Below are positions 11,950 to 23,700 of a DNA stretch of 64,000 nucleotides, piece by piece. The position numbers and the translations under genes are program-made. The DNA is from Gnetum montanum (Eukaryota; Streptophyta; Gnetopsida; Gnetales; Gnetaceae). The notes under the pieces are model-generated. The model saw only the letters and a program-made list of their open reading frames with translations, was not told where the DNA came from and searched no databases. The stretch's first letter is position 1, and every line of letters starts with the position of its first letter. The DNA is taken from NCBI GenBank assembly GCA_015680685.1, contig MNCI01023340.1, forward strand, positions 398,763-462,762, given 5' to 3'.

Positions 11950-12970
11950 AGACACCTCTATAAGATGTGCACTGATGGCCTAGTTCATTGGTGTATCCCT
12001 AATTTTAATCAATTACGTGTTCTCTAAGACACTCACGAAGGTCCTTGTGGAGGACACCATGATAGGAGAGGCATCGCCATTAAAATACTAATGGTAGGGT
12101 ACTATTGGCCAACACTCTTTAGGGGTGCTTACAATGACATCTAATCTTGTAAATGATGCAAACGAGATGGTGGAATGACTACATGAATGGAGGGACCTCA
12201 ACAATGGATTCAACCACTAGAACCATTCGACATCTAGGGAATTGATTTTATGGGTTCCATCACACCCATGTCAAATGAAAAGGTGTACATCATAGTCATC
12301 ATTGACTATTGTATGAAATGGGCAAATGCAATAGCCATCATCGATTGTACATCCTCTACTACTAAGTTTGTATAAAAAAATGTTGTAAATAGGTTTGGTG
12401 TGCCACATACATTAATTTCTTATAATGGAACTCACTTTATAGGCACTACTTTTTGGAATGGGGATTGAACACAAACTCACAACACCTTACCATCCCAAAG
12501 CTAATGGTCAAGCTAAGGTTACCAATAGGAAAATCACAAGGATACTAACAAGAACTGTTAACAAGTGTAGGAAGGATTGGAGCACAAAACTGAATGATGC
12601 CCTTTGGGCCTATTGCTCAACTTGGAAACTTCCTATAGGCTATTTTCCCTATGAGATTGTGTATAGAAATTACCAACACTTCCCATTCAATCTAAGCTCT
12701 TTATACTTTCAACAACTTATGACATTGACCTTGACCTAAGTCTATCCCAAAAAGAAAGACTAATAAATCTCATCCTTCTAGACGAACACTAATTAGTGAC
12801 CCTATCATCTAACGAGTTGCACAAGGCCTATAATAAAAAATGTCTTGACCTAAAAATTAGAAGAGTCAAATTCAACTAAGAGACAAGGTTCTTTACTAGA
12901 ATCCCACACATGTACCTCAATGAACTAAGTTCCAAACATTGTGATAAGGACCTTACATTATTTACAAGAC
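11950..12970 (+). pseudogene. Element D integrase (broken)
   Basis: The zinc-binding N-terminal part is recognisable around 12000-12160. The core has GIDFMGS at about 12240 in one frame, and an open piece at 12458-12739 with IEHKLTTPYHPKANGQAKVT and WSTKLNDALWAYCSTWKLPI. Lys stands at the third catalytic position, as in the other Athila copies. The segment holding the second Asp (12410-12450) is shifted. A GPYII motif at about 12945 marks the C-terminal module. Confidence 0.85.
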
Positions 12971-13064
12971 TTTTTCTTTTGGGGACATGATGATCCATAA
13001 CCCTGAGAGCCTAAACAAGAAAAAAGTGGTTAATATTCAATAAATCAAAACTTTCCATGAGCAT

Positions 13065-13265
13065 ATGCCACCTAATACAACAAGCACCTCATCCAATGGA
13101 CAACCACACTCCATATTTTGGATCTCTTCCTCCTTTAGCTTAGTCATGGGGGAGATGTCCAACCATGCTAATTATTTAAGAGGCTCCTCAATTTTTCAAA
13201 CTTTTTTTATTTTACATATTCTTTATTTTATATCTTTTTGTTTTTCTGTTATTAATCTTTTCTAA
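13065..13265 (+). pseudogene. Element D pol 3' tail, Phe-rich hydrophobic frame
   Basis: This 66-codon open stretch follows the integrase C-terminus. Its first half, including MGEMSNHANYLRG, aligns with A (5142-4897), B (31599-31207) and C (52804-52998). Its second half is a T-rich tract translated as Phe, Leu, Ile and Val. It could be the true end of pol or only a conserved T-rich 3' UTR read in an open frame; the second explanation is simpler. Confidence 0.45.
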
Positions 13266-15155
13266 TTTTTTTTACACCATCGTTAGTACATTTGCTATTT
13301 CTTGAACATTTTATACTTTCTTTTACATTTTCTTTTATTTGGTGTGATTTTCTAACTTTTTGTTAATAAGTGCTAGGTACATTGGTAATGCATTACTTGA
13401 TGTTGGTATGTATTATTTTATTTGATTGTTGGTGTCTAGTTTCTAGATTTGAATTTTGTTACGAATAATTAGGACATGATTTCTTTTCATGTAATAGGCA
13501 ACAAGTTCATAGCATCCACCCATGCACAAACTCTATGATTTTTCTTGTTTTGGAAATGTCCAGTTCCTTTTTCATTAATAAAACTTTAATAAATTTGTAA
13601 CTTTGGTAGTTTCTAGAATTGGGAAGGATTCAAAGGTTTGAACAAGGTGTGGTTTCAAAGGGATTTAGTATTCTTTGTACTTTTCTATTTTCCTGGGTGC
13701 ATGTGTGTTTTCATGAATTTTATACTATTCCATGTCATCCAATAAAAGGAAGTTGAATAACTCCTTGCATGGTGTGGTTCTCATTAGAAAAATAAAAGAT
13801 GAGAATTCAAAGCACACCCCTTGGACAAAATTAATGCATACATCCTTGCATAGTGTCATTCTCATCAAGAAAAGAAAAGAAAAGATGAGGACCCCTTGGA
13901 CAAAATAAATGCATGTGTCTTTGCATGGTGTGGTTCCCATTTCAAAAAATAATAATGGAAATTCAAATCACATCCCATAGACCAAATAAATAGGCTACAA
14001 GCACTAGTTATGGGACTTTTCTCCTCTAACTAAGGCCCTTTCTCACTTCCTACTTTTTCTCTAATTTGGAATGGTGGTTGTTCTGTGGGAGCACTCATGT
14101 GTCTCAGGGGATGGATTAGTCTTAGAATGTCAATGCGAAGTCACTAAACTTGGTTGGTTTTTGTCTAGACTAAGGATGGATCCTATCAAGTCATTTAACC
14201 ACAAAATCCATAAAGGACTTCATGTGACTGTAATTAGGAACTCCATTTCACACTCTCTCTCATCCATCTATGCTTTCCATGTCTCAACTCACTACCGATT
14301 TCATGTTTTGGTTTGATGTCTTAGTTTGATGTATCAAAATTCTTAGTTAGTTTCTTCCAGGTCTTTGTACTTAACCTTATATAACCATTAATCATCCATA
14401 GAGCCCATGACTCTTTGGTTTGAAGTTATGGAAGGGAAAAAAGGCTTGTGCCTACTTTGGGGAGGACCCACTTGCATATCTTTTGGTTGGATTAGTTAAG
14501 TTCTTTACCCTTAGACACTCTTACAATCAAATTTTTTTTTGTTTACCCCATCAATGGCATCCAATTATACACATATTCACAATATTTTTTAGTGAATTAT
14601 TCTTTTTATTTTTATTGAACTTTTTCAATTTAATGGACCACTTAATTTAATTAACCCTATCTATCAACCTTGTTCCTAACACTACTCAAGGAACCAATCA
14701 ACCACAATCACGACCTAGCTAATTGTAACCACTGACGAGATAAGACATTTAATAGTTATGTGTTACACATTGCTTACTAATTCTTGATTTTGTTGTGATT
14801 GTAATGGAAGGCTAGAAGTAGGACTATCTTCACCAAGGATGATGCAATAATACCACACAATGAGGATTGTTCATGCTCATTGGATCTCTTCTCTCTCTCT
14901 CTCTCTCTCTCTCTGATTTTTCTATTGCCAAGAGGTGTTGGATATCAATATTCTCCAGGGTATTCACTCCTCTTCTCATGAACACTCAATTTTATAAATA
15001 TTGTAATTCTGTACACCTGGGCACTCAAAGTCTATATGTCTATTTCATTTAAATCAGTTTGTCATGTCAATCAATAATTCCATACCTACCCAATATGTTA
15101 TATTGTAAAGAACTTGTTCCTCCTCTTCTTAACTCAAGGATGAGCTTTCATTCAG
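13266..15155 (+). other. Element D 3' UTR with a triplicated block
   Basis: There is no gene here. Three imperfect tandem copies (starting about 13764, 13851 and 13921) each hold ttgcatggtgtggttctcat and a later cccttggacaaaa part; A and B have this block once (4330-4420, 30720-30830). The stretch 13980-14420 matches the A spacer 3800-4480 in element orientation. A (TC)n microsatellite lies at 14886-14914. From about 15050 to the polypurine tract the sequence matches the pre-PPT parts of B, C and G. Confidence 0.75.
14886..14914 (+). repeat. (TC)n microsatellite in D 3' UTR
   Basis: About 14 uninterrupted ct dinucleotides. Equivalent stretches of the other copies do not have it, so it arose in D. 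Confidence 0.95.
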
Positions 15156-15166
15156 TTATGGGGGTA
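15154..15166 (+). other. Element D polypurine tract
   Basis: The sequence agttatgggggta ends exactly where the 3' LTR begins with TGATG. The same motif precedes the 3' LTRs of B (minus strand), C and G. It would prime plus-strand DNA synthesis. Confidence 0.85.
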
Positions 15167-15991
15167 TGATGAAACGTGTTTTTTTGGTCACAATGTTGGG
15201 GCTTGGCTTTGACATAGGGGCATATATCCTAGCCTATAAATATAGTGCCTAGGTTCTAGTTTTTGCATAGTTTAGCATCTAGTTTTCAATTTTCAAGAAA
15301 GGTCTCTTGTCATTTCTTTTCCTCAGAGTTAGAATATTTTCTAAGTTCCTACATAAGGAGTCTAAAATGTGTACAGTTCTTTGTTTGAGTACTAATGTAC
15401 TTGAGCACAGTAGTAACAGTATGATAGGAATAAAACAAACTCTTTTGACAATCCTTTCAGTACTAAGAATAGCTTAATATTTTCTTTATTGCATTTCACT
15501 TTCTTGCTCTTTCTTTTAATGCATTTGAATTAGCAATTTATTTCTAGTAGTTAATGAACATGAGCAAGGCCACTTCAAGCTTTCATATAGTACTTGGTAA
15601 CCAAGCAATGCTTAACCTTTGGTAGCCCAATAGTGCTATATGTGTTTAGGATGTGTTTAGGATGTGTTCAGGAAAGTGGGGTATTTACTTTTGTTAGGCT
15701 AGCTAGGCAATAGACAATATAGCTTTTAATATACTCGACTCTTTATTCTTGTTGTAGGTGATTACATCCATAAAATATAAAATGACAAAAATTCATATGC
15801 CTCAATTACACTTAAACCATACCCTTCAGCCTCACAAGTGTAGTTGAGAAGACAACGAATGTTCTCAACATCGTTTCACTTCCTAGAGAAACTAGTATAC
15901 GAGATAACTATAGGTCCATGGAATTTGACTAGATCACATGTAATGCCTTAGTAATTTGTATGGTTGGGTGTAGGTACCTTTCTACTCATCA
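15167..15991 (+). repeat. Element D 3' LTR
   Basis: Starts TGATGAAACG, ends CTCATCA, 825 bp against 873 bp for the 5' LTR. Most of the length difference is in the U3 motif region before the TATA box (15235-15242), where the 5' LTR has extra acattggg-type units. Confidence 0.93.
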
Positions 15992-15996
15992 CTATT
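15992..15996. repeat. Target-site duplication of element D, right copy (ctatt)
   Basis: Exact copy of 5941-5945. The A integrase sequence resumes at 15997 with tggacatggg, matching the B integrase across the junction. Confidence 0.93.
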
Positions 15997-16560
15997 GGAC
16001 ATGGGTGTGATGGGACCCATGAAATCTATGCTCCATTTATCAAAGGATTCTAGTGGTTGAATCCACTATTAAGGGTACTCCATTCATGTGATCATCCCAC
16101 CATCTAATTGATATCATTTAGAAGATCAAACAAATTGGTGGGAATCATTGACGATTGTGGGCCAATAGTATTCTACCATCAAGATATGTATGGTCATGCA
16201 TCTCTGAGCATAGTGGCCCCCAAAAGGACCTTCATAAGCATCTTGGAGAATGCACAATTAATTTGCATCAAATACATACCAGTGAACTAAGCCATTGGCG
16301 CACACCTTGTAAAGGTGTCCATTGATTTCTATAAAGTGCTTAGACTAATGAAGAAATTATTGTTTCTTCCTATGGTCCAAATATTGTGGCATCTCCTAAG
16401 TGAGAAGATAAGTGAGGATGCCATCATACCATTTTGGTTCTACAGACATTTGTTCATTCATTGCAATAGTAAAGAGGAGTTCATCAAGAAATTGGTCAGA
16501 GAGTAGACTTTCCTCCTCTTTGGTATCCCATCATAATTGAGATAAGTGATCAATGATCAC
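15997..16560 (-). pseudogene. Element A integrase, N-terminal half
   Basis: Read on the minus strand, this gives the zinc-binding region (GGHYAQRCMTIHILMVEYYW, first His changed to Tyr), then WIQPLESFDKWSIDFMGPIT with the first catalytic Asp, ending at the D insertion. Together with 4897-5940 it makes one integrase split by D. Stops occur in the zinc-binding part. Confidence 0.87.
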
Positions 16561-17850
16561 ATTCTCAGTTCTCTTTCAATCTACCATTGTAAAATTGAAT
16601 TCCTGCATGATCACCAGCCACTATATAATACAACGGCTCATTACTAGCTTATTCATGAAGAAGCCAATGGCACTGTGATTAGTGTGCACAAAAACTTTAT
16701 ATCCAAGACATAGAGACTAAAATTTTCTAGAGCATACACCACTACCATCAGTTCTTTTTCTATGGTGGTGTAATTTAGTTATGCATCCAAAATGCTTTAA
16801 CTTGCAAAGTGGATGTAATATGGATGTTTCTTATCATCCAACTGCATAAGCAAAACTCGCAAGGTGTAGTTAGATGCATCCATCATGATATGAAATGGTT
16901 TATACTAGACAAGTGCTTATAGACTTGGAGTCTCTACAAGCTTTTATTTGAGGCTCTGGAATGCATTTTCACATTCCTTGGTCCAGATGAAGAGAGCATC
17001 TTTCTTTGTTAGCTTGACGAACAATTTCGTAATCTTAGAGAAATTCTCTATGAATCATCAGTAGTAACCAGTGTGTTCAAGGAATGACAGAACATCTTTG
17101 ATAGTTTTTGGTTGATGGGTGATTCCTTGGATTATCCTTACCTTTTTGGAATCTACCTCAATCCCTTCCTACAAAATTTGGTTCCCTAATACATTACCTT
17201 CTTGGAACATGAGATTGCTCTTTTACCAATTGAGTTATAGATTTGTTTCCACACATATTTTTAGTACTTGCTCAAGGTGATCCAAGGATTTCTTGAATGT
17301 AGTACCATAAGTGGAGAAGTCATCCATGAAGACTTCTACTCTACTACCTATTTCCTACTAGAAGATTCTTAACACTAGATGTTGGAAAGTGGTAGGAGCA
17401 TTACAAAAATCAAAAGGCATCTTGCAATATTCAAAGATCCCCTAGGGATTTATGAATGTTATTTTGGCCTAATCTTCTAGTACAATCTATATTTGGTTAT
17501 AGCACTATAACCATCTAGAAAACTATAATAGCAATGTCCAAATATGATGTCCAACACCTAATCAATGAATGACAATGGAAAGTGATCTTTGAATGTTGCC
17601 ATGTTTAATAGCTTGAAGTCAATACAAATCGATCATTTACCACCTTTATTTAACACTATAACAAGTGGACTAATCCACTCGCTATCTTCAATGGGGCAAA
17701 TGAACCCTACCTTTAGGAGTTTCTCAATCTTCTCCTTGATAATTTACTTCAATTTTGGGTTCAACCGCCATTGTGGTTACCTTCTTGGCTTTATGGATGG
17801 ATCAATGTAAATGTAATGCTAGCATATCTATGGATCAATTCTAGTGAGTT
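16561..17850 (-). pseudogene. Element A reverse transcriptase and RNase H (broken)
   Basis: On the minus strand RT lies at about 17850-16990 and RNase H at 16990-16560. RT landmarks are CIDFKLLNMATFKDHFPL, YYSFLDGYS and the intact catalytic box VFMDDFSTYG (about 17312-17341). The thumb contains GITHQPKTIKDVLSFL. Frameshifts are frequent in the palm, where the translation jumps frame near 17480. RNase H is recognised mainly by nucleotide alignment to B. Confidence 0.85.
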
Positions 17851-18845
17851 TAGGATATGACCAAGTAAAGGCTATTGGCCATTTGAAGATCACTTTCAAT
17901 AATTTTTCTTTCTACTTAGGAGCAAGTTTGGTACTAAGTATGACTAACTTGTCATTTTTCAAGAATCAGATGATAGGTAGAGTTTTTAACTCTAAGGGCT
18001 CCAATTTAAAATATAAGTGCATGTTAGGCTCTTAGTAGGTTCCATGGACATTATGCTACTGTCAAACTTAGTAATCAACCACTGGATGCTTTCTTGTTTT
18101 GTGGTTGTTTTGTATAGATACCTTTGAATATCAACCTCATGTGTACACTACTTACATGCAAAAATAGATGCTTGTTTCATGAACTAGATTTTTTGCATGC
18201 AATTGTGCCTTGTATCGTTATACACGATACATGGAATTCATTTCTTCTTGATCTTTCCAAATACATATACCTTTAATATCTCTAGAGAAAGATCTCTGAT
18301 GTCCATTTTTACATCAATAGTGCTTAACCATGTCCTTCCCATAATGATTGGGAAATTCCCCTTGTAGTTTTCAACCTTGATTACTAGGAAATTAGTAGGC
18401 AAAGACCACCCATAAACAATGGTCAAAATGTCTTCAACAAATCCCAATGAAACAATCATGAACTAGTCTACCAATTCCAATCTAATATTACTCTTCTGGA
18501 GAGGTGGTAGGTTCTAGGTAGTATATATCTTTTGAGATATCAAGTTTACATTAGAACTATAATCAAGAAGAGCTTTACATGGTTCATTCCTAAGAATTTG
18601 TAAAAAGATAAGTAGACATCCAAGATCAGCTAATTTCTTGGAAATGTTGCTAACCTAGATCTAATCAAATACAACATGGGTGAGCATAATAGTATGGATT
18701 TTAGATGGCATTTGGTTTGAAGGGGACTTGATGGAATGGTTTGTAGAGGATGAAGCAAGAGTAGGGTGATCAACCACCCGAGTCTATGAAGGCTTAATAG
18801 GGTTGTTGGGTTGGAAGAATGTTCTTTGATGAGCATGAGGTTTTG
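17851..18845 (-). pseudogene. Element A protease region (broken)
   Basis: The open piece 18459-18238 holds FVEDILTIVYGW and FPIIMGRTWLSTIDVKM. Upstream on the minus strand the active-site area reads CKALLDYSSNVNLIS, so the DSG triad has become DYS. The arrangement equals that of B (35633-34581), where it is in one frame. This copy is inactive. Confidence 0.85.
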
Positions 18846-21144
18846 AACCCATCAATTGATGAACCAATTGTAGATTGATGGCCTTGGTAGCATTACGTTG
18901 CTATGGTTGAGATGGAAGTTCACCTTGCATGGATGGAGCAAGTGGTAGTTGCATTGAAGGTGGAGAAACAGGTGTAGAAATATGAGAAGGATAAGGATAA
19001 AATGTGGCATCCATTCTAGAATGTGAAGAGTGAGATTTTTAGTATTCAATAGGATGGTAGTGATATTGAAAAGGATAAAAATGATTGGAAGAGTCACATG
19101 AAGACAAGGATTGCTGAACATAATACCCATATGGATCTGGTTACTTGTAAGGGTACTACTACCTTGGTAGTGGCATCTCCCATGACTGTGGCTAGTGCCA
19201 CTATTGATGTTGCTCATATGGCTATAATGGAGTTCCACTTGTATAATATTATTGTTGCTAATGGAATTTCTTGGGATTACCTTTAGGATAAGGTAACCTT
19301 CTAGGTACTTGCCTTTTTGTTAGTCGAGGATTTAAAACATATACCCTAGATTTCTGTAAGTGTGACACAATGGGACAACATCCCTTAGAATGTTTGTATT
19401 GGTAGATGTCACACCTACAATCATCATCTAACTTAGTTTTTGCAACTTCATCTACTGTAGCAATTTTTCCCTTACCCCTTTGGTAGGCATGTTCAACTTC
19501 TTTTTGCCTCCTATAGTTGTGACCACTACTCTACTTTCTTGATTTCTCAATGATTTTCAAAGTAGTTTGGAATTTTTTATCCAAAAACTCCTATATTTTA
19601 TCCACCTTAGCCAAAATTTTAGACATATATTTTTAGATTGGCAATGTCTTTCTGTTTACCACCTCATCAAGTGATGATTCTTCTTCACTATTACAAAATC
19701 GAACCTCCCTCTTTTTGATGGAGGGATCCCTATTGTATTCCTTTGCATTTTCACATTTCATCAACTCTTCTTCTTCTTTTGCTACCTACTTAATTAGCCT
19801 TTAATTCTGATGGGCTCTAAGTTTAGATAGTCTCCCTTGGGCATAGACCCCAAGAGCTCTCTTGATTTCTCATCTGAATCCATCTACGATATGGCAAAGT
19901 TGTTCAAACTAAGAATAATCATGGCCAATGCATTGGTGCATGAGAGAATAATATCTACCCATGGCGGTGTCCAAGGGTTCATGGTTTTATTACTTCCATT
20001 CTTGGATCTATCTTTTCAAATTAGATACTCTAGAGTACATCTAATACTTATCATTAAATAGCTCAAGCATTGTACTTCATCGATGAATAGATTCTAGCTC
20101 CAAGGACCAATAACATCTTTTTTCTTCCTTGATGAGTGTCCTAGGAAATAGCTTTATTTTATGCCAATCATTTTTGATATTTTGTAAGGCATAGGGATCA
20201 TGAAAAGCTTGAAGATATGTCTATGGATCAAAATTATATCCCCCTCAAATCTAGGAATATTGTTCATATCAAGTCGTCTAATGTGACTATCTTTCACATG
20301 CCTAGTTGGAGTTTTTATAGCCTCTATAATATTTAGCATGCTTCAAGTTGCCAAAAAATTCTCATCATCATCATTATTTCATTGTCACTGATGACATCTT
20401 CTATTACCCCCTTCATTCATTGTGGGCCTGGAAATCATTATTATTGTTCCACTATTTACATCCATCATAGTTGTTCTTGCTATGATGTTTGTTAGAACTA
20501 GAAGAGAAAGAAAAAGATGTAGATAAAAAGGATGAAGAGGGAGGAGGACTGCCATCACCATGGTATCTGAAAAATCCCCTTTGGTTGTCAAAATTATGTT
20601 CATCATTTTTATTATCATCTTCATGCTTATTTGAGCCCCTGCCTTGACTGCCATCTTTACGTAAACCTAGATTATTAATAGTAAACCATAGATTCATGGC
20701 CACATCTCCATCACTAGTAACAAGGTGTGAATAATTTTTATGTTGAGAGCCCATAGAGGAAGGATCCTCATTGTTATCTTGGTTAAGTAGGAACAAGGAA
20801 TTAGTGAACCATTTCCCTTTCACAAACTCGTGGTGCTTTTCTTGGTTTCAATCTCTTTTGCATTGTGTTTTAGTGGGATGGTTGTCCTAGTAGTCATAAT
20901 GATGCACAATGTACTCCTCTTGAAGATCTTGGATACTCAACTTCTTAAGAGCTTGATGCAACATCACAGGCATAGATCAATTAGGAGAGATTACAATGTT
21001 TCCTTCCATATCACGCTATCGTAGTTATTCATCCTAATGTAGGATGAAGATGAAGTTAGGCACATACTCATCTAGATGAGTATATACCACCTTACATTCT
21101 TAAGGGACCAATATTTTAGTATCATCATGCCTATGAGAAGAAGA
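18846..21144 (-). pseudogene. Element A gag (broken)
   Basis: The ATG at 21144 opens with MSSSHRHDDTK, as in the other Athila copies. The Ser/charged region (20823-20452) and the capsid-like core (20339-20154: TPTRHVKDSHIRRLDMNNIP) are recognisable. The Cys/His motif CDIYQYKHSK followed by CCP lies at about 19412-19372. The Pro/Gln/Tyr-rich end spans 19300-18850. TAG stops and frame changes are common. Confidence 0.83.
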
Positions 21145-21283
21145 CATTTTGCAATACAAATAAAATATTAGTGTGCTTATGTGATTATATTTATTATGAG
21201 AATGATTTTGACCTTAGGGTTCATCCAATGATGTTAATGATGTTTACTAAACCTAGATAGCACATGTTTTAAACAAAAAGAAT

Positions 21284-21301
21284 CCCTAGCAATGGCATCA
21301 A
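21284..21301 (-). other. Element A primer binding site (degenerate, tRNA-Asp type)
   Basis: On the minus strand the sequence TTGATGCCATTGCTAGGGA follows the LTR. It is the tRNA-Asp PBS with a few transition changes. Confidence 0.75.
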
Positions 21302-22246
21302 TGGTCAGTGATCAAGGTATCCTTATGCTCAACCATATAAATCATAAAGCATTTACACATGTTCTTATTGAATTCTACAAAATCTATGTCTTCCAACACA
21401 CTAGTATTCTAGAAAGTGAACATTGCATTAATAGTCATTCATTGTATTCTCAATTACACTCATGATGCACAAAGGTATGGTTAAGTGTAATTGAGGCATA
21501 TGATTTATATTATTTTATGTTTTATGTTCCTAATACATAAAATAGAGAAATGAATTAATTTAATAACTAATTTGATTTAACTAGTTAGCTAATCTCTAAC
21601 TAGTCCTAACATAAGCATCTAGTCCCATTTTCTATACATGTCTTAAACCCATGTATCCACTGTTGGGGTTACCAAGTGCTATGTTACTAGGTGAACCAAG
21701 CAGTAATGTTACTGGGATTACCAAGCAAATACATGTTTATGCTCGAAGCAGTCATACTTATGTGTTTAATCTATTTAGCTTACTAATTAACTAATCACTT
21801 AAAATATAATTTAGATTAATTAATTACATAATTAATAAAAATAATAAATGCATAAATGAATCATTAATCTATTCCAAGTTCTACAAGGTTTGATCAAAAG
21901 GCTCGTCTTTATTGTCATTCACACTAGTGTGTTTAGGTACAACACTGCTCAAATAAATATTTGTACACTTCTAACTTTTGTTGTAGGCACTTAGAGAAAT
22001 ATTATAACTCTCAAAGAACAAAACTACAAGAACTCTACTACAACTATCACAAGACATGCCATAAACATTATTGATGAGCATGTATTTATAGACTTTATTC
22101 TAGAGCTATCTTGATAGGGCCCCATAGATGTAGTAAACACTACATCAATGTGTCCCTATCAATGGGGCAACACAGTGTAGACGGGGCTACATCAATGAGG
22201 CCATGTCAATGGGGGTCCATCCACATGACACAATGATGATTCATCA
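21302..22246 (-). repeat. Element A 5' LTR
   Basis: On the minus strand it starts TGATGAATCATC at 22246 and ends just before the PBS. U3 (22246-22100) has repeated cattgatg/aggcc-type words like C. The TATA box is at 22090-22083. The three-unit tandem of the cttggtaatcccagtaac type lies at about 21660-21735. Length 945 bp. The inner end differs slightly from the ATCA consensus. Confidence 0.87.
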
Positions 22247-22279
22247 ACATGGGTATTGGATGGTTTAACATTAGGTAAA

Positions 22280-22760
22280 AAAGGCTGAGTCTCAAGATCT
22301 AAGCATGAAATGCTTGGAACTTGGATCTTAGCAATGATGATTACTTCATGATCATGAAAACGAAGTGTATCTCCTAATGAATGGAAGATGAAACCTCACA
22401 ATGTTGAGCTAGCCATGATCATCTTAGTATTTTGTTAACACAAATACATTCACATATGACCATGAAGAAAGCTTTAGATTATATAAAGTCTCCAACAGTA
22501 GAAGGCAACCTTATGGAACCTATAACCTCAATTCAAGTACCATTGAAAGAAATAAGGTTTGTACAATTTTAACTAAATGTTACATGATCATGAATACTAA
22601 AGTATTTAATAAGAATCAATGAGATGACGTTAGATCCTATGCCAAAATCACATGTATCAAAGATAAGATAGCATCAAATAATGCTTTAATCATTATTTAT
22701 ATAGGTAGCTAATAGATATCCCTAGTCTTCAAGTCTATCTTAATGTTCTCATCATGGAAG
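22280..22760 (-). pseudogene. Element E aspartic protease (broken)
   Basis: On the minus strand, 22687-22671 encodes ALFDA at the active-site place, preceded by a region matching the start of Tat proteases. Near its end, a GRPWLHK-like part is visible as SWLAQHCEVSSSIHQEIHFV when read with one change of frame. That order and spacing fit Tat proteases, in which the GRPWLH motif is followed by V-S-S-x-H-Q. Several frame changes make it inactive. It ends a few tens of bases before element A. Confidence 0.65.
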
Positions 22761-23180
22761 TTCATGTTCTTTGATCCATGGTAAGAAACTTAAATAAATA
22801 ATGAAAAAACCTTAATCTAGTTAGGAATATTACTCAACACCACAATTATTTTAAGAATATTGTATAGAGTTTCTTGATGTTTTTTGAAGGTTGCAACTAG
22901 ATCATACATGAATAGGCTTATTCCCTTAGAGCATACAATTGATGTCATTTATTATATTACTTTCCTATCCATCAATTGAGGTGTTTGTAGAGTAGGTGCA
23001 ATTGTGACCAATTGTATAGGATTGAACATAGGAGGTAAGCTATTTAAGATGGCATACTCTTACTATTATTGAAAAGAGATTTTTTTTGTGCCTTAGAAGA
23101 TTATTTAGGCAGATGAGGAACTATTTCTTTCTTTTTTTCCTATTGAGTTTCCTTAATTTTTTGACTATTAGTGATGATTT

Positions 23181-23700
23181 TTACTTAAGATGATGGAAAG
23201 GATTAGATAGTATGTGAAGTATTTTGTGCTTCAATTTAATAATACAAAGTAGGATGTGAATAGGATGAGCAAACCAATTGATAAGATAGAGATTCATGCA
23301 GTTGTAAACTTGGGATTGATGATAAGGACTAGAAAGTATGTAATGTGACTCTATAGATGAATAGTTAGATGAATGGGATGCTAATTTATGACTAGCTAAA
23401 TTTATGTGATAGGCTATATGTGAGGAATTATAAAGTGATATAGAAGTTGTCATGTAGTCAGACCAATGAATCACATACAGTTTCTTAGGTAGTGATGATT
23501 GATGCCTAGGATCCCTATAATCAGACTAGCAAATGACATATGATTCCTTTGAAGGAGAGCAACAAGTATTCCTTTATGAGTGGAAGAAGAGATGAAATTT
23601 TCAATTTCCAAAAATTCTTGAAAAACTTCAAGCTATTGATTATCTACATGTACAGTTGATGGTTCACTTTCAATCACTATATTTTCCTAATCTATGAGGT
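23181..23700 (-). other. Element E, gag-protease connecting region
   Basis: The 97-codon open stretch at 23474-23181 is rich in Ser, His, Tyr and Asn and shows no known domain. It lies between the Cys/His-like end of gag and the protease, where Tat elements have a poorly conserved linker, so it is probably a decayed linker. Confidence 0.4.

Larger units (their letters stand above)
5946..15991 (+). mobile_element. Element D: Athila-like retrotransposon, complete but decayed, nested in element A
   Basis: The element is 10,046 bp with two LTRs (5946-6818 and 15167-15991), a tRNA-Asp-type PBS (6820-6838), gag, protease, RT, RNase H, integrase, a 1.9-kb 3' UTR and a polypurine tract just before the 3' LTR. 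It is flanked by exact ctatt duplications. It has no extra ORF. Its 3' UTR goes from the block homologous to the A spacer (13720-14430) to the pre-PPT block shared with C (from about 15050), so the extra ORF is cleanly missing. RT keeps FMDDFS, but protease has Asn at the catalytic Asp and integrase is frameshifted. The two LTRs have diverged visibly, so the insertion is old, though younger than A. Confidence 0.94.
1..22246 (-). mobile_element. Element A: Athila-like Ty3/gypsy retrotransposon, minus strand, 3' LTR outside window
   Basis: In element order (right to left) the window shows 5' LTR (21302-22246), PBS (21284-21301), gag, protease, RT/RNase H, integrase, a spacer, and an extra ORF (148-2998) with the first bases of its 3' UTR. 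The 3' LTR should lie only about 100 bp or so left of position 1, judging from the equivalent distance in element C. Element D is inserted in the integrase and accounts for about 10 kb of the span. A is itself inserted in the Tat-like element E. The bases just outside its 5' LTR are acatg (22247-22251), whose partner is out of the window. Reading frames carry many TAG stops and frameshifts. Athila assignment rests on the RT box FMDDFSTYG, the tRNA-Asp PBS and the general layout. Confidence 0.9.
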
